The notes under the pieces were generated by a model. The model had not been told where the DNA came from, made no database searches, and saw only the letters and a list, made by a program, of their open reading frames with translations. DNA of 63,632 nucleotides from Geosiphon pyriformis (Eukaryota; Glomeromycota; Glomeromycetes; Archaeosporales; Geosiphonaceae), in contig JAAOMT010000649.1 of assembly GCA_016748015.1 (NCBI GenBank), positions 73,266 to 136,897 of the forward strand. The letters run 5' to 3'. The position numbers and the translations under genes are program-made. Position 1 is the first letter of the stretch; each line of letters starts with the position of its first letter. This document shows positions 1-12,751 of this stretch, in pieces.

Positions 1-287
1 ATCTTAGTTATTTCCATCAAAGAATTTTGTAGTTTTTGCACCTGCGCCTTCCACTCATTTTTCTCTACTTTTAAATCATTTGCTTCTTCTTCCAACTCTT
101 CCTTTTCTTCTGTCCACTTCTTCCTTTGCTTTTCGTCTACATCCTCCTTCTCTCTCAGATTCTTCTTCAACTCTTCTAATCTATCTCCCTTCTCACCCTT
201 CCTAAACTCCTTCAGCTCCTCCACGCATCTCCTATACTCGGTCTTAGCGTCTCCTAATTCACGTTCGACTCTGTCGACACTAGCCAT
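1..287 (-). CDS. Coiled-coil protein, N-terminal part (cut by window edge)
   Basis: An ATG at 285-287 on the minus strand opens a frame that runs without a stop to base 1, giving 95 codons. The protein begins MASVDRVERELGDAKTEY and is strongly charged (Glu, Lys, Arg, Asp). Heptad-like spacing of Leu, Val and Trp predicts one long coiled coil. Codon use is much less A+T-rich than the flanking DNA, which supports a real exon. On the minus strand a TATA-like stretch lies about 140-150 bases before the ATG (around 428-440). I associate this kind of N-terminus with a large Glomeromycotina family of coiled-coil proteins carrying a nuclease-like C-terminal domain; a fragment resembling that domain lies at 15.9-16.25 kb. 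The link is inference. The function is unknown and the C-terminus is outside the window. Confidence 0.7.
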   Translation of the reverse strand, partial: MASVDRVERELGDAKTEYRRCVEELKEFRKGEKGDRLEELKKNLREKEDVDEKQRKKWTEEKEELEEEANDLKVEKNEWKAQVQKLQNSLMEITK

Positions 288-1439
288 GGTGTTTTGCGTG
301 TTTGTTATGGTTTGGGAAGATATGGGCCTAATATATGTTTGGTTCGTGTCAATGACGTTTCAGATCTTTGATTTATCAGTATTTAGGTAACAAACCCGCT
401 ATTGTTCAATTATAACCCTGCCGTATGCCTATATAATATAATTGTTTTTTAATAATTATTGTATTGTGCAATATTCATTAAATTATTTTTGTTTTGTTAA
501 AATAACATTCTTATTGTTTTATATATTTAATATTGAATAAAATTCGGTTCATAATTTTAAAATAAAAATAATGGTAAGTTTTAAAATTGGAAATTAAATA
601 TATTTTTAATATTATTTTGCATATATATATGTAACTTTATATTAATTTTAAACTTATGAAATAAAATTTTATATATTTAATTTATAAATAAAACAAATTT
701 AATAATGTTATTTTTTAAGTATTAATTAAATATAATTTAATTAAAACTTAAACTTATATTAAGCTATATAAATTAAAAAAACTATTTGTTTTTATTTTAT
801 ATATGTTTTTAGCAACTTTTTATTTAAATACTAATTTAATTTTTATTTTAAACATTATATATTTAAGTTTTAATACTTTATTATTACTTTTATATTTTTA
901 CAAAATTATTAATTAATTATTTTTATTTTTATTTTTATTAAATAAATTTATTATTTTTTATTATTTAAAAAACATATATTATAGTTTTTATAAATTTTTA
1001 AACAATAAAACAATAATATTTAATTTTAAATAAAACTATTTTTAAAAAAGTAAAAAAACAGTTTTTATTTTACAAGATAATAATTTTTTAACTTAAATTT
1101 AATAGCTATTATTAATAATACTATAATTAAAAAAAAGTCAATAAATAGAACTATTTATGGTTTTATAAATAATATTTTTACACAAAAATTTAAAGTTTTG
1201 GTTAAAAATATTAAAAACTTAGTTAATAAGATAAAATTAATTTTAAAGATACTTTTAAATAATATTTGTATTAAATAATTTAAAAACTAATTTTGCAAAA
1301 ACGATAAATTTTTTTTTAAATATTAATATTAATTAAAAAACAAATAATAAAAGTGAAATTTTTTTATATTTTTAATCAAATATTTTAAGACTAAAAAAAT
1401 AAATACAAATAAATAATAGTTTTTTTATTTTATATTTTA
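288..1439. other. A+T-rich intergenic DNA, no gene seen
   Basis: The first ~150 bases have ordinary composition and are the likely promoter of the gene ending at 287. From about 430 the sequence is extremely A+T-rich. No reading frame, structural RNA or recognisable transposon motif was found. Confidence 0.5.
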
Positions 1440-1689
1440 TTGCTTTGGTAAGAATCTCTAAATAGTTTTTGATATTGTTATAATTTTTGGAATCTATAGT
1501 TGTGTGATTTTGTTAATTAGATTGGTAAGTTGTAGTGAGATTGCTGTTGGTGTTAATTTTTTTATTCTAAAAAAATTATTAAAATTGATATGTAGTTTTT
1601 TAGGTTTGTGATATATAATATATTTGTAGTCTGCTAGGAAATTATTCTATTAAGATTGTTTGGCACTTTGTTCAAATTTTTTTTTGTTG

Positions 1690-2760
1690 AGCCATTTGGG
1701 CCAATATTGTTAATTATAATGTCAAATTTTTTTTTATTCTTTAGATATTGTTGAAAATGTTTGAGAGCTTAAATAACTGTGATAACTTTTAATTCTGTTG
1801 AATTATATTTGAGTTCTTTTAGTTTAAGTGTTTTATTGATATGAATGATTACTTATTTATTGCCATTGTTATCTAATTGTAAAAAAATGACACCAAAAGC
1901 TATATATAAAGCATTAATAACTAACTAAAATTGCTTATTAAAGTCTAAATAAGCAAAAATTGGTGTTATTATGAGTTTTTTTTTAAAAATATTGAATGCA
2001 ATTTGTTGTGTTGAAGTTTATTGATATTTAACATTTTTGTTAGTAAGATGATTGAAAAGTTTGGCGATTTTCAAAAATCTTTTGATAAATTTCTGATAGT
2101 AAAAAGCTAAGTTAATAAATTTTTTTAGTTCTGTGATATTTTAGAGAATCTTAAAGTTTTTTACAGTACTAACTGTTCCTAAATTGGGTAACACTTTATC
2201 TTTATTAACAATATAACCAAAAAAGATTAAACTTGTTTTTTTAAAGTGATATTTTTTAATGTTTAATTTCAATCTTGCTTTCCATAATCATTGAAAAACT
2301 TTTTATGAATGAATTAAATAAGCTTCAAAGCTTAAAGAGTATACATTAGTGTTATCAAGATAGACAACTATTAATTGTCATAAGAGTCTTTTATAAACAA
2401 TATTCATAAGTCACTAGAATATTGCTGGTATATTACAAAGTTCAAATAATATAATATTGAACTTATAGTTTTTTTTTGAGTTGTGAATGCTGTTTTGGGA
2501 TGGTCTTTAGAATTTATTTTAACTTGCCAATATCTACTTTCCAAGTATAATATTGAGAAAAACTTGGCTTTTTTTTAAGTATTTAACATATTGTCAATTC
2601 TTGGAAGTAGATATATATCTCTAATTATAATATTATTTAATTAGTAATAGTTAACACAAAATCTGATTTTTCCATTTTTTTTTAACTAAAACTACTAATA
2701 AGGCTCAAAAACTTCTTAATAATTGAATTAATCTATTATTGAGCATTCTTTGAACTTTTT
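1690..2760 (-). pseudogene. Ty3/gypsy reverse transcriptase and RNase H remnant
   Basis: On the minus strand the RT shows FCVNYYxLN (from FCVDYRxLN), SILYLESRYWQVKI, DHPKTAF, then IVVYLDNTNVYS at about 2368-2333. In the last, the catalytic YxDD has become YLDN (bases 2351-2362). The thumb follows with FFGYIVNKDKVLPN and NITELKKFINLAFYYQKFIKDF. RNase H then reads NASYIAFGVIFLQLDNNGNK and ELKYNSTELKVITVIxALKHFQQYL, with the first Asp also changed to Asn. Several stops interrupt the frame. These are standard domains of gypsy Pol and the assignment is secure; the enzyme is dead. Confidence 0.8.
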
Positions 2761-4859
2761 TTCTAACAAATTTGTGGCTAGTAAATAATACTTGATAAGT
2801 TTGTTAATGTTTTAGTAAAGCATTTCTTGTGTAAATCTAATGTTGAACAATATCAGTTTTTTTAAAGTTATTGTTATCTTTGGCAAATATATTAGCATAT
2901 TTAGTAATTAATTGTTTTAATCATTTTTGTTGTTGGAGTTTTAGAGAACTCATGTTAATTTGAGCTAATTTTTCTTTAATAAAGTAGTAATTTTTAATAA
3001 TATTAGTAATATTTAAATTTGAGAATAGGATATGTTTCACAATTTTGATAAAATTAGAGACAATCTAAAGAGTTTTATCTTGGAAAATGTTGCTATGCAT
3101 GATTTCAATTTCTAATTTATTTAATAAAACAATAGGGTAATTGTTGAAATTATAGAATATAACTTGAAATTTTTTTATTCCTTGTGAATATAAATATTTG
3201 AAATTAAAATTTTATGCTTTAAGCAAATTTGTTCATTTGACTTAAAGATTTGTTGAGTGATAGTGAGTTTTGAGCAAATGTAAATTTTGTGATATTTTTC
3301 AAAAAATAAAATGGTAATTGGTTGGAGAACTCAAAAAATCTGGTAAGATTTATTTTATGTATTGAAAGCTATGTTTACTGGAATTGTAAATCATCTAGTT
3401 GAACCAAAACTTTGAGTTTCTTTTTTACTTTTTTCCAATTGTTTTCTGTTGTTAATTGATTTTAAATCTAAAATGTTAATTAAGAGTAGATAAATGGCTT
3501 ATGCAATTTTTTCAGCATGCTTTATTTTAAATAATTTCTCAGTTTTATTTTGTAGTATAATAGTAATGTCTTCAGTGTATTCTGTATCTATAATTCTTTC
3601 TTTAATGTTGATTTTTTTGTTTGCTAATGATAATTGGGAAGCAATTTAAATCATTGCTTCTGGTAGCATTTTAAGAACAATTTTAAGAAATTTTAGTAAA
3701 AAACTTTGGTTGAAAGACTAAAGTATTTTTGCCAGAATATTATAGGTTATATTCAGCATCTATTTCGTGGACTTTTTCTGGCTTGATTCCTTGGCCATTG
3801 TTATCAAAATATTTAAGTTATATAACTGGTTGATTTTCAGTAAGATAGATTAAAATTGGTACAATTTTTTTTTCTAACTTAAGTTTTTCAAACTTGAATT
3901 TTTTCTGGTTATTTTTGCTAAACAAAAAAATATTAAGAGCATAGTATTTTAAATACTATTTGTCATTACAAAGCATGATGTATTCTTTACATAATTAAAT
4001 ATTTATTTGCTTTAATTGTTAAATTTAAGTTTCTTGAATTGAATAAATGTGGCTTATAATTTGATAGTATGTTTCTATTTCATTTTCATAGTTAAATCTA
4101 GTTAATTTTATTGTGTACTTAATGTATTTAGCTTTTTTTATTTGATAAACATTTTTTTGAGTTCTTTTATTAATTAGAATTATAGCCAGTTCATAAATTA
4201 TCTCAATATTATGTAAATAATAATAAAGTATATTGAGAGTGCTATCATAAGCAGCATTAAATAAGGTTCCTCTTTTTACTTTTTCAGTAATTGATAAAGC
4301 ATATTAACAAGTTTAATTACAAACTTTTTTTATTGCAATGTCAATCCAGTTGTATTTTTTTAGTAGTATTTTTTCACATATAAAACAAAGAGTGTTGTCT
4401 TATTTTCTATTTTGTTTAAAATATCTAAATTGTTTTCTATAACAGGCTTTGCAAAAGTAGCAGGTATAGGTTTCATATTCTTTTTCTGAGAATATACATG
4501 CTCTTATTAACAAAAGTTTTTTGTTGTAATTTTTGTATTTAAGTAGAATATAAGGTGATTGTTTCTATGATTTTAATATAAAATAATGAACAAAATTTTA
4601 TTTTTTGATTTCCTTAAAAATTTCTTGTTTGGTCTTTTTAATCCAATTGGATGGTGATTTAAAAGCCATAAAGGTTTTGGTAATTGGTATTTTTTTCTTT
4701 TCTTTAAATTCAAACACTAGGACTTTTTTAGATTATTTGTTAAAAGTACTATATATAACAAGTATTCTGATGTATTGTTTTTGGTATGAAATTTTTAATT
4801 CCTAAGTTTTTTAATCTAAATTTGCATTGGCCTTAAGAAACCAATTATTTTTAATAAGA

Positions 4860-5100
4860 GCTTGATATTGGAGTGTCTTTATAACTAAAACTTTAACTGA
4901 AATAGTGATTCTATTAATAGTAAATAAAAAGTTGTCAATTTCTCCTATTGGTGTTTTTTTTATGCCATCAGTTGTAACAATTACAGTTTAAGCTGGTCTG
5001 TCAATATTTTTCCCAAGCTGTTGTATCAATTGATAGATAATAATGCTTCTAGTAAATCCATTGTTTAGAATTAAACGGATTTGTTTTTTTTCTACTTCAG
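4860..5100 (-). pseudogene. Ty3/gypsy aspartic protease remnant
   Basis: The minus strand reads RLILNNGFTRSIIIYQLIQQLG and then TVIVTTDGIKKTPIGEIDNF. The catalytic D-(T/S)-G of retropepsins has become N-N-G (bases 5057-5065), consistent with a G-to-A change in the Asp codon. Its place between the zinc knuckle and the RT fits gag-pol order. Confidence 0.7.
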
Positions 5101-5385
5101 CTTTAGTATATATAGTTGTGATTGCTTTTTGTTTATTAACTGCTGTATTACTAAACAAAAATGATGATTTATTGGCTTCAAATTCAAATAGAAATATATT
5201 TGAGAAGTTGGCATTTTAAACAATTTAAACTAGTAAAATAGTATTGTTAAAAGAGTTTGATCTTGGTACTGCAGTTTCATCTTTAGAAAATGTAGTTTGT
5301 TAAAAATTCAATTTTTCAAGTATTGTTAAATAACTGAGTTAAGTATGGTAGTGATTGAATCTTTGCTGATCAGAATTTTGGAGAA

Positions 5386-6950
5386 CTAACTGGTTGTTTG
5401 AATTAATTCTGTTGTTGTTACTTTAAAAGCTATTTTGAAGTATAAATTGGTTTTGTTGAACCAATTTTTAAGCAAGTATTTAATATTGTTAAGTGGGTAG
5501 TAATTAATATTGCTGAATTGGTAAAAGTTGCTGGTATTGTAGCTGCATTGGTTGTAAAGCAGATTGATAATAACTGTTTTGATTTTGTGGTCTTGGTGAG
5601 TAGTAAATTGGTGGTAAAAGTTAATAACAGGATTGCTAAAGTTGAAAATAACATTGATTATTCTTTTATTGTTGGTCTTTTTGCATTTTTTGACAATTTT
5701 GTTTCTAATATTCTGAAATTCCACAATAATGACAGTTTTGAAATTGGTTGTTAGATAATAATATGTAATTTTTTTGATTGTATTATTGGGATAATTAATA
5801 TTTTTGCTGTGGTTGTTAGTTGATAAAACAAGCTTCAATCTTCTTTGTGAATTGGTCAATTTTTTTTTAGCTGCTAAGCTGGTTTTTCCAATGGCAAAAT
5901 TTACAAGCTTTATGTAATTTGCTTTTTTTATTGCTATTTTATAGTTTTTTGCATGTTAAATAGCTGTAGCTAAGTTTATTAAAACATAAAAACAAACTTT
6001 TTTGATTAGTTTATCTTTTAATTCTGCAATGAACTGATCCAAAATTTGAGCATTGAAATAGTAGTCATTGGTTTCTAATTGTCAAATTTGTCTAAAAAAT
6101 TTGTTGAATTTTCTAAGGTAAATTATAATAGATTTAGATGGTTTTTACTTGATGTTTTGAAATCAGTTTTGGAGTGTAATAGATGTATTGTTGTCAGTAA
6201 ATTGTTATAAAAAAGCATTTTTAAATGCTTGCCAGTTTTCAAAAAGTTTATCTAAATTTTCAAACTATTTACCTACAGTTTCTTAAAGAATATAAGAAAT
6301 TGCTTTGAGTATTTTTGCTGTATTTTATCTATTTATATTTCCTGTTTTTAAAACTTTGTCAAGCCATTCTTGAAGACTAGTATTATTATTTTTACTAGTA
6401 AATTTTGGAATTTTTACAATATAAGCAGTTGTTATTTTTTTTTTATTTTCAGTAGTTTTTTTTCCTGTAATTTCAAATGTGTTTTTACTATTATTAAAGT
6501 AATTGTTTTGGTTTTCTGCTAAAAAATCAAAAAAATTGGTGCCAGTGGATATTAATTCTGGTTGTTGAATAGGATTTTTAAGTAAAGTGAAATTTTCTGG
6601 TTTTAAAAATCAGATTAGGGGTGAGTTGAAAGTTTGTAGTTAAGCAAATAAAATTAGAAATAGTGTAATAGAAAGTGGTAATTTAATACTGATTCCTTGT
6701 TTAAGTATTTGCAAATATTTGGCAATTGTTTTTGATGTATTTGTGAATTATATGGCTAACTTGATGTGTTTTTTTCTTTTGCTTTCTGCTGTTACTATTC
6801 TCTGGTTTTGATTCAAAGTCGAAAGAGTATTTGAACTGTACTGGGTATTTTTTTTCACAATACTGAATAATGTTAAAATTAAGTTCTTGGAAGTAATTAT
6901 TAAGTATTTTACTGTTAAGGTCTTCAGTTTTTAAATAAAAATAGGGCAAT
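5386..6950 (-). pseudogene. Ty3/gypsy Gag remnant with CCHC zinc knuckle
   Basis: Around 6250-6000 the minus strand gives a retrotransposon Gag core: NWQAFKNAFL, QFTDNNTSITLQN, then LRKFNKFFRQI, QLETNDYYFNAQILDQFIAEL and NLATAI, with Trp or Gln codons turned into stops. A zinc knuckle follows at 5737-5693, C-x2-C-x4-Y-x4-C, where the ligand His is now Tyr. An open 82-codon stretch at 6701-6949 is probably the N-terminal part. Longer open stretches at 5386-5859 are in the wrong frames for the knuckle and are shadows. Confidence 0.7.
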
Positions 6951-7349
6951 AAATTTTCATAGAGTTTGTTTTTAACTTCAAAAATATTGTAGTTTCCAAA
7001 AAAATAATTATTAATACAGTTTTTAATATATTGGTATAGTGTTTTCTTGAAAATTTCAATTCTGTCTTGAATGTTAAATCTTTGCTTGCATTAAGTGTAA
7101 ATTAACTAATAATACTTTAAAGTTGTTATGTTAATTGTGGTCACTACTTTGAATTTAGTATTACTGTGTTATTTTCATAAAAGAGTACCAAATATTACTA
7201 AAGGTTTTTGGTCTTTTTTCTTGAATATTGTTAATATTTGTTTGATGTAAATTTACATTTTTTGGAAGTAATTGAACCTCCAATAACTGAATTTATCTTC
7301 AAATTATAGAAGATAATTTGAACTGCTGGGCTTATAAGTAAAATGACCA
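6951..7349. other. Flank of the gypsy element, no gene seen
   Basis: A+T-rich sequence upstream of the Gag remnant. It may contain the element's leader, but no primer-binding site could be recognised. Confidence 0.35.
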
Positions 7350-8150
7350 ATTTTATGCCAGTTATTTTATGTAGTTACATTGTAGTAAACATCAACTTTT
7401 TCCCAAAAATTGCTTATCTAGAAGCTTACTAAAAATGTGTAATTACTTTGCTGTGAAAGTCAACTCTTTTACAGAAATTTTATTTGTAGATTACTCTAAT
7501 AATTATACTAAGAAAATAAAAAAAAATGCAAAAAAATTAGAATTCTGTCAAAGGAAACATTTTTTATCCATATCTAGAGTTACTAACAGCTTATTGAAAT
7601 TGGTAGCTAATCAATTTTAAAGTATTAGTTAGAGGATTTTTTTTTTGGAATTTCAAGTAAAAATAATTAGAAAATTGGTTTTTTAAATATTTGATTTATT
7701 TATATAAAAAATGATTAATTCTATCCAAAATTATTGGTCTGTTGTAAAATACTTTTTTTTGAAAAAAAAAGCTCTTCTTTTATATAACTTGTTGTAGTAC
7801 TAGTCTCTGAATTTACACTTTTCTCTTTGCTATAATTTTAGGAAATTAAAGATATATTTTGGTAAATTACAAATTATTTTTACAACTATTGATTATTTTG
7901 GCCAATTTTTACCAAATTCGGCGAATTTTTGAATATTAAATGGTTTAAGATATTGTGTAATTTGATTATTTTAATTTCTATATTATAAATTAAATTATTA
8001 ATTATATGATAATATTCAATAATTTAATTAAATAATAAGTGATAATTAAAATGATAATAATATATACTAATTAATATTAGAAATTAAAAAAATAATTTCA
8101 TGTTAATTGATAGCTAAAATTCTATTAATAACAATGGTTTAATAGAAACT
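7350..8150 (+). repeat. Diverged direct repeat, LTR-like (copy 1)
   Basis: This stretch aligns by eye with 10520-11340 in the same orientation. Shared landmarks include a 'ttactttgctgtgaaagtcaa' block, a 'taacagcttattgaaattg' block, and an end near 'taattgatagctaaaat'. Size and position suggest an LTR or solo LTR. Both copies are heavily altered by transitions. The open frame at 7435-7620 is only a piece of this repeat. Confidence 0.5.
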
Positions 8151-8460
8151 TTAGAAAACAAATGATAAAAAACAGCTAATAATATACAAAAGTTATAAAC
8201 AAAACAAAAAAAACAACATAATAACCAGTTACCAAATAAGCCAATCAAATTTAAAATTAAAAACAAAGAATTTTTATATTGTACTCAAGCAAAAAAACAA
8301 TAGAGTGAAAAATTTGATCCCAAATGAGATAGATTATTTTATATTAAAAAAATTTAAGAAATAAAGCTTATAAATTAAGATAAAACAACAAAATATTAGC
8401 TAAAACAGTACATAAAAATTGATTAAAATTCTATTACAATATAGTATTATTATCTATCAG
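8150..8460 (+). pseudogene. Ty3/gypsy integrase C-terminal fragment
   Basis: The plus strand reads NNQLPNKPIKFKIKNKEFLY, then KKQxSEKFDPKxDRLFYIKKI and NKAYKLRxNNKILAKTVHKN. This matches the integrase C-terminal region of gypsy elements (KIGDKVLL ... QWSGKFxPKWxGPYYI ... GAYKL). Both expected Trp codons are now stops (TGG to TAG or TGA) and there is one frame change. It lies on the strand opposite to the gypsy copy at 1.4-7 kb, so it belongs to a second element that is otherwise mostly deleted. Confidence 0.6.
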
Positions 8461-10519
8461 TAATATTTTACAATTTGAAAAACAACAAATACTAATCCAA
8501 CCAAATAAGATTTCATAAAATCTAAAATTAATTATAATTATTAATAAAAACACATCAATTAATCTATAAAAACAGTATATAAAAAACCAATATATATAAC
8601 AAAAGCAAATAAAAAAATAGAAATTACTGATAATATTTACTTATTAGCCCAACAACTATTCCAACTGATTAAACATAAAAAACTTAACATAGAAATTACA
8701 ATCAATTAATAAACCATTCAATATACAGAAAAAAAATGAAAACTCCAATACAAGATACAATATAGAAGATATGGAAGATATAAAAATATAGTAGAAAATA
8801 AAATAACAAAAGTAAAGATATTTATAAAAACTCCAAAGATAATAGTACTATACAAAAAGTTAACAGAAAAAAATTGAAAATAGTAGACACAACAATTTTT
8901 AAAAAAATTTTGTTATTATTACTTGAGACAAATACTTAATATTCAGAACTTATATATAGATAAAATAAAAACAAATATTTAACACAACAATATTATAACA
9001 ACTTAAACAATTCATGAAAAAAAACAATCTATCTATACAGATATAAGCAATATACTATTTATAAACAAAGTTTCAAAACTGTCTAAAAATACTATTATAC
9101 CCAACAATGAATACAGTAACTATCAACCAATTGGAAAATATTATTAATATCCAATTTAAAGAATTACATACCTATATTGTCTAAGTAATTCTCAAAAAAA
9201 AAGTTATGAAGTTAATCTAAGAGAGAAATTTAAAAGATTTAAAAAATCTCAATAGAGTTTAATATTAAAAGAAAGAAATAATATTATTCATAAAAATTAA
9301 AAATTATAATAATAGATAAAATAAATAATCAGAAATAGATATAATAAAAAAAAATTCCAAGATTTCTTTTGAAAAATTGTAAAATTCTAGAATTTTCTTA
9401 AAGAATTACAAGATTTCCAAAAATTTCATATAATATAAATTATATATATATAATGAGAGTATTAAAAGCAGAAAAAATAATTCCAAGAAAATTCAATAGA
9501 ATTCAAATTAATTTAGAACAAAATTTTTTTCTTTAAAAGATAGTTTTCTATAATTTGAAGTGGAATCATTTTCATATTAATAAAATTATTTATTATTATC
9601 AAATTCATGTTATTATTACTTAATTAAAGAAATATTAATTTATTTTACTTTATCAATACTCTATGTTAATAAAATTTAATACTTAACTATACTAGACCAA
9701 TAGCTTTTAATTATAATTATTGATAAAATACTAATTTTTAATTTTTTTTAATTTTTTTAATTTTTTTTATTTTTATTTTTTTGTTGTTTACTAATTAATT
9801 AAAGGAATTAAGCACTAAGTATTTAATGTTAAGAATAGTCTGATAAAAAACTTAAGAATAAAAGTAGAAATTTAAGAATAGTTTACTAAAAAGACATAAT
9901 TGTCAAAATAAACTGGCCAATATGTTGAAGAAAAAAGTTTACAAAAAAAACTATCAATTAAATTTCTGTTTATTATACAAAAAATTCAACCAAAATTTTT
10001 AGATTCTAAAATCTTTAGAAATTATCAACTTTATCAGCTATTAAATATCAAATTAAAGATTTGTTATTTGTTTTAATATCTCAAATAATCATTTGTAACA
10101 ACATAAATTAAATTAATTAAAATTATATAAAAATTCAACATATATAACAAAAAAAAAACTAAAAAATAGAAATTATTAACAATATTTATTCTATACCATA
10201 ATAATTGTTTTAAATTATAAAATACTAAGAGTTAAACATAGAAATCATAATTGTATTCTAATTCAAGTTTGTCAAAACAAAATTTAATATTATTATTATA
10301 GATATATTTTTTTATAAACTTGTTAATTATTATAATATTAAAATTTTTATTTAAAAAACAAAAACAAACAATAATTAATAATACTATTTATTATTATTAA
10401 AAGTTTTTTTACTCATTTTTTAATATTATTAAAACTGTTTATTATTAATTTTATAACTAATAAAAGTCATTAAATTTCTGATAAGCTAATTTATTTCTAA
10501 AGTATTTTTTAAATTTAAG
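8461..10519. other. Decayed LTR-element internal sequence, unassigned
   Basis: The plus strand is A-rich, with broken coding-like frames after the integrase fragment. A segment at about 8590-8710 recurs at about 10137-10250 in the same orientation ('atataacaaaa ... aaaatagaaatta' and 'aacatagaaat' landmarks), which suggests nested or duplicated element tails. No domain was recognised. Confidence 0.35.
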
Positions 10520-11340
10520 ACTATATATATTGTCAAATTTATAATAGAATAATCAATTTAGTACTAATTATTTTATATAGTTATTTTATAATAAAAATTA
10601 ATTTTTTTACAAAAAATTTTGTCTGTAAGTTATTTTACTGTAAAAATCAATTTTTTTTACAAAAATTATGACTATGGATTATCTAATAATATTAAAATAA
10701 AAAATAAAAAAAATTTAAACTAAAAAAAATAGAAAAATATATATAATAAAATTATTTAGATCTAAGCTTAAAAGTGTTAACAGTTATTGAAATTGAAAGT
10801 TAATCAATTTAAAGTTTGTTAGTTTAGGAATAAGTAATTTTAAAGTAATAATAGTTAAAAATTTTTAGTTTTTAAATAATTTTATTGAATTAATTTGTAG
10901 TTAATAATATTTAAAGATAAGCTTAATTTTGAATAAAATATATTTTTTTAAAGAAAAAAGTTTTTTTATACAACTTGTTATAATACTATTCTATAATTTA
11001 GCATTTTTTTCCTAATATTTTGGTAAACTAATATATATTTTATCAAGTTACAAGTTATTTTTGTAAATTTATAAACTATTTTAGTAAATTGTTAGATATT
11101 TTATCAAACTTCTAAGTATTTTAGCAAATTTTAAATATTATATAGTTTAGAATATATTTGTTTTCTCTATAAATTGAATTATTAATTGAATAATAGTTTG
11201 ATAATTTTATAAAATAATAAGTAATAATTTAAAATAATAATATATATAAATTAATAATAAAAATTATAAAAATAATTTTATGCTAATTAATAACTCGAAT
11301 TTTTGCTAGTAATATCAGAAAAAAATATGTTAAACTTCTT
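10520..11340 (+). repeat. Diverged direct repeat, LTR-like (copy 2)
   Basis: Second copy of the repeat at 7350-8150, same orientation. Together the two could be the LTRs of an internally deleted element whose integrase end survives at 8150-8460, or two solo LTRs. Divergence is too high to judge by eye. Confidence 0.5.
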
Positions 11341-11359
11341 AATATACACAAAAATAAAA

Positions 11360-12720
11360 AGCAATTCTCAAATAAATGAGTTTAAAAATTCAAAAAACAA
11401 AACTAATTACATATTTATTAATTTTATGATAAAGCAAAAAGTATATCAACTGAAAGTTTACCAAAAAAATATTCAAATTTGATCTTGTTAACATATATAA
11501 TGCTAATAAAACAGGATTATTTTTTTATATAGAACCAAATCAAACACTTATAAAACATTAAAATATAGAAAAAAAATTAGTTTATTATATTTATCAATTA
11601 TTATTATTATATATTATTGTTATATTAAATTAATTAGATTTTTTATAAAATAAATTTCGGATTATAACAAATTTAATTAGATCTCACAAATTGCAATCTT
11701 TAATAATTAAACATACAAAAAATCCAAAATGCTTTAAAAAAATTAATACTTTTAACCTATTTGTAATTTACAAATTCAATTCTAAAGCATAGTTGTATTC
11801 AAATATATAAAAAACATAACTTAAATATATAAATAAAGACTTTTAAATTCAAAATTAGCATATATTACATTTAGTTAATAATACAACTTTTTATTATACT
11901 CAAATCAAAAAAAAATTATTTTAATTAATGAATATTATATTGCACTATTTTTTTTCAAATATTATATCATATCTTCAATTAATAAATACTGATATTCTCA
12001 AATTTTTTAAAGACAAATATAAATACTTATATTGTTAACATATTTTACATCAATTTAAACAAAAAATTAATATTGAACAGTTAAGTAATATAATATATAC
12101 AGTATTATTATTATTATATATTATATAATTTTATCTAATATTAATTTATTTTTTAGAAATAAATTAAATATAAAACAAGCAATTAATTATGTTGTTCAAT
12201 CATAAGTTCAAGTATTACCTATTACAATTCAAAACTGTTGACAAAAAACGGATATTTTTTTCTATAATTAAAAATTAGAAATTTAAGAATCCAAAACATC
12301 AATTACTATAGATATATTTAATAATTTATTATCAAATACACAACAATTGGTTAAAATCTCGAAGATTATACTGTAGCAGTTAATAAATTATTGACAACTA
12401 AAAATATTTTTGATGATAATAAAATTGCAGATATGGTTTTAGCTAATGTTTAAATTGAAACCAATACAATTAATAACTCGAAAGAAGAATTAAAAAAATT
12501 TTCAACTGCTATAATTACAATTACAAAAACATATAAAGCATTAAAATAGATAATTAAATTTGAAAAACAATTAGCAGAAAAAGATTTTAGTACAAAAAAC
12601 CAAAATTTACTTAGAAAAAAATTATATGAATATAAAAAAATAAAGAAAGATTTTAAAAAACAGATAATAATTAATCAATATTTTAATAATAATAATAATA
12701 ATAATTTATTAATTTAATAA
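11360..12720 (+). pseudogene. pogo/Tigger-type (DDE) transposase remnant
   Basis: In order on the plus strand: IYNANKTGLFFYIEPNQTL (family form NADETGLF) at about 11487-11550; KCFKKINTFNLFVIYKFNSKA at about 11740; HILHLVNNTTFYY (family form LLxVDNAxSH) near 11860; a QPIN-like segment and KYKYLYC near 12000; then QAINYVVQS and PITIQNCxQKT near 12180-12240. The tail VNKLLTTKNIFDDNKIAD ends near 12710. These are hallmarks of DDE_1 transposases of the pogo/Tigger group. Both recognisable catalytic Asp residues are Asn, and many Trp codons are stops. The N-terminal CENP-B-like DNA-binding part is mostly missing or unreadable. The copy is inactive. Confidence 0.75.
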
Positions 12721-12751
12721 ATAAATATAGTTTATTTGATGATAATTATAA

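Larger units (their letters stand above)
1440..6950 (-). mobile_element. Decayed Ty3/gypsy LTR retrotransposon, minus strand
   Basis: Read on the minus strand, the order is gag core (about 6250-6000), zinc knuckle (5737-5693), aspartic protease (around 5065), reverse transcriptase (about 2700-2030) and RNase H (about 1925-1690), the order of a Ty3/gypsy element. Every domain is broken by stops, and active-site residues are altered by G-to-A or C-to-T changes. No integrase was recognised between 1690 and 1440, so the 3' part of the internal region is lost or unreadable. No LTR pair could be assigned to this copy. It cannot be autonomous now. Confidence 0.8.

Noticed and set aside
4605-4805. 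66-codon plus-strand frame inside the gypsy element
   Set aside because: It is antisense to the element's coding strand and has a T-rich chance composition.
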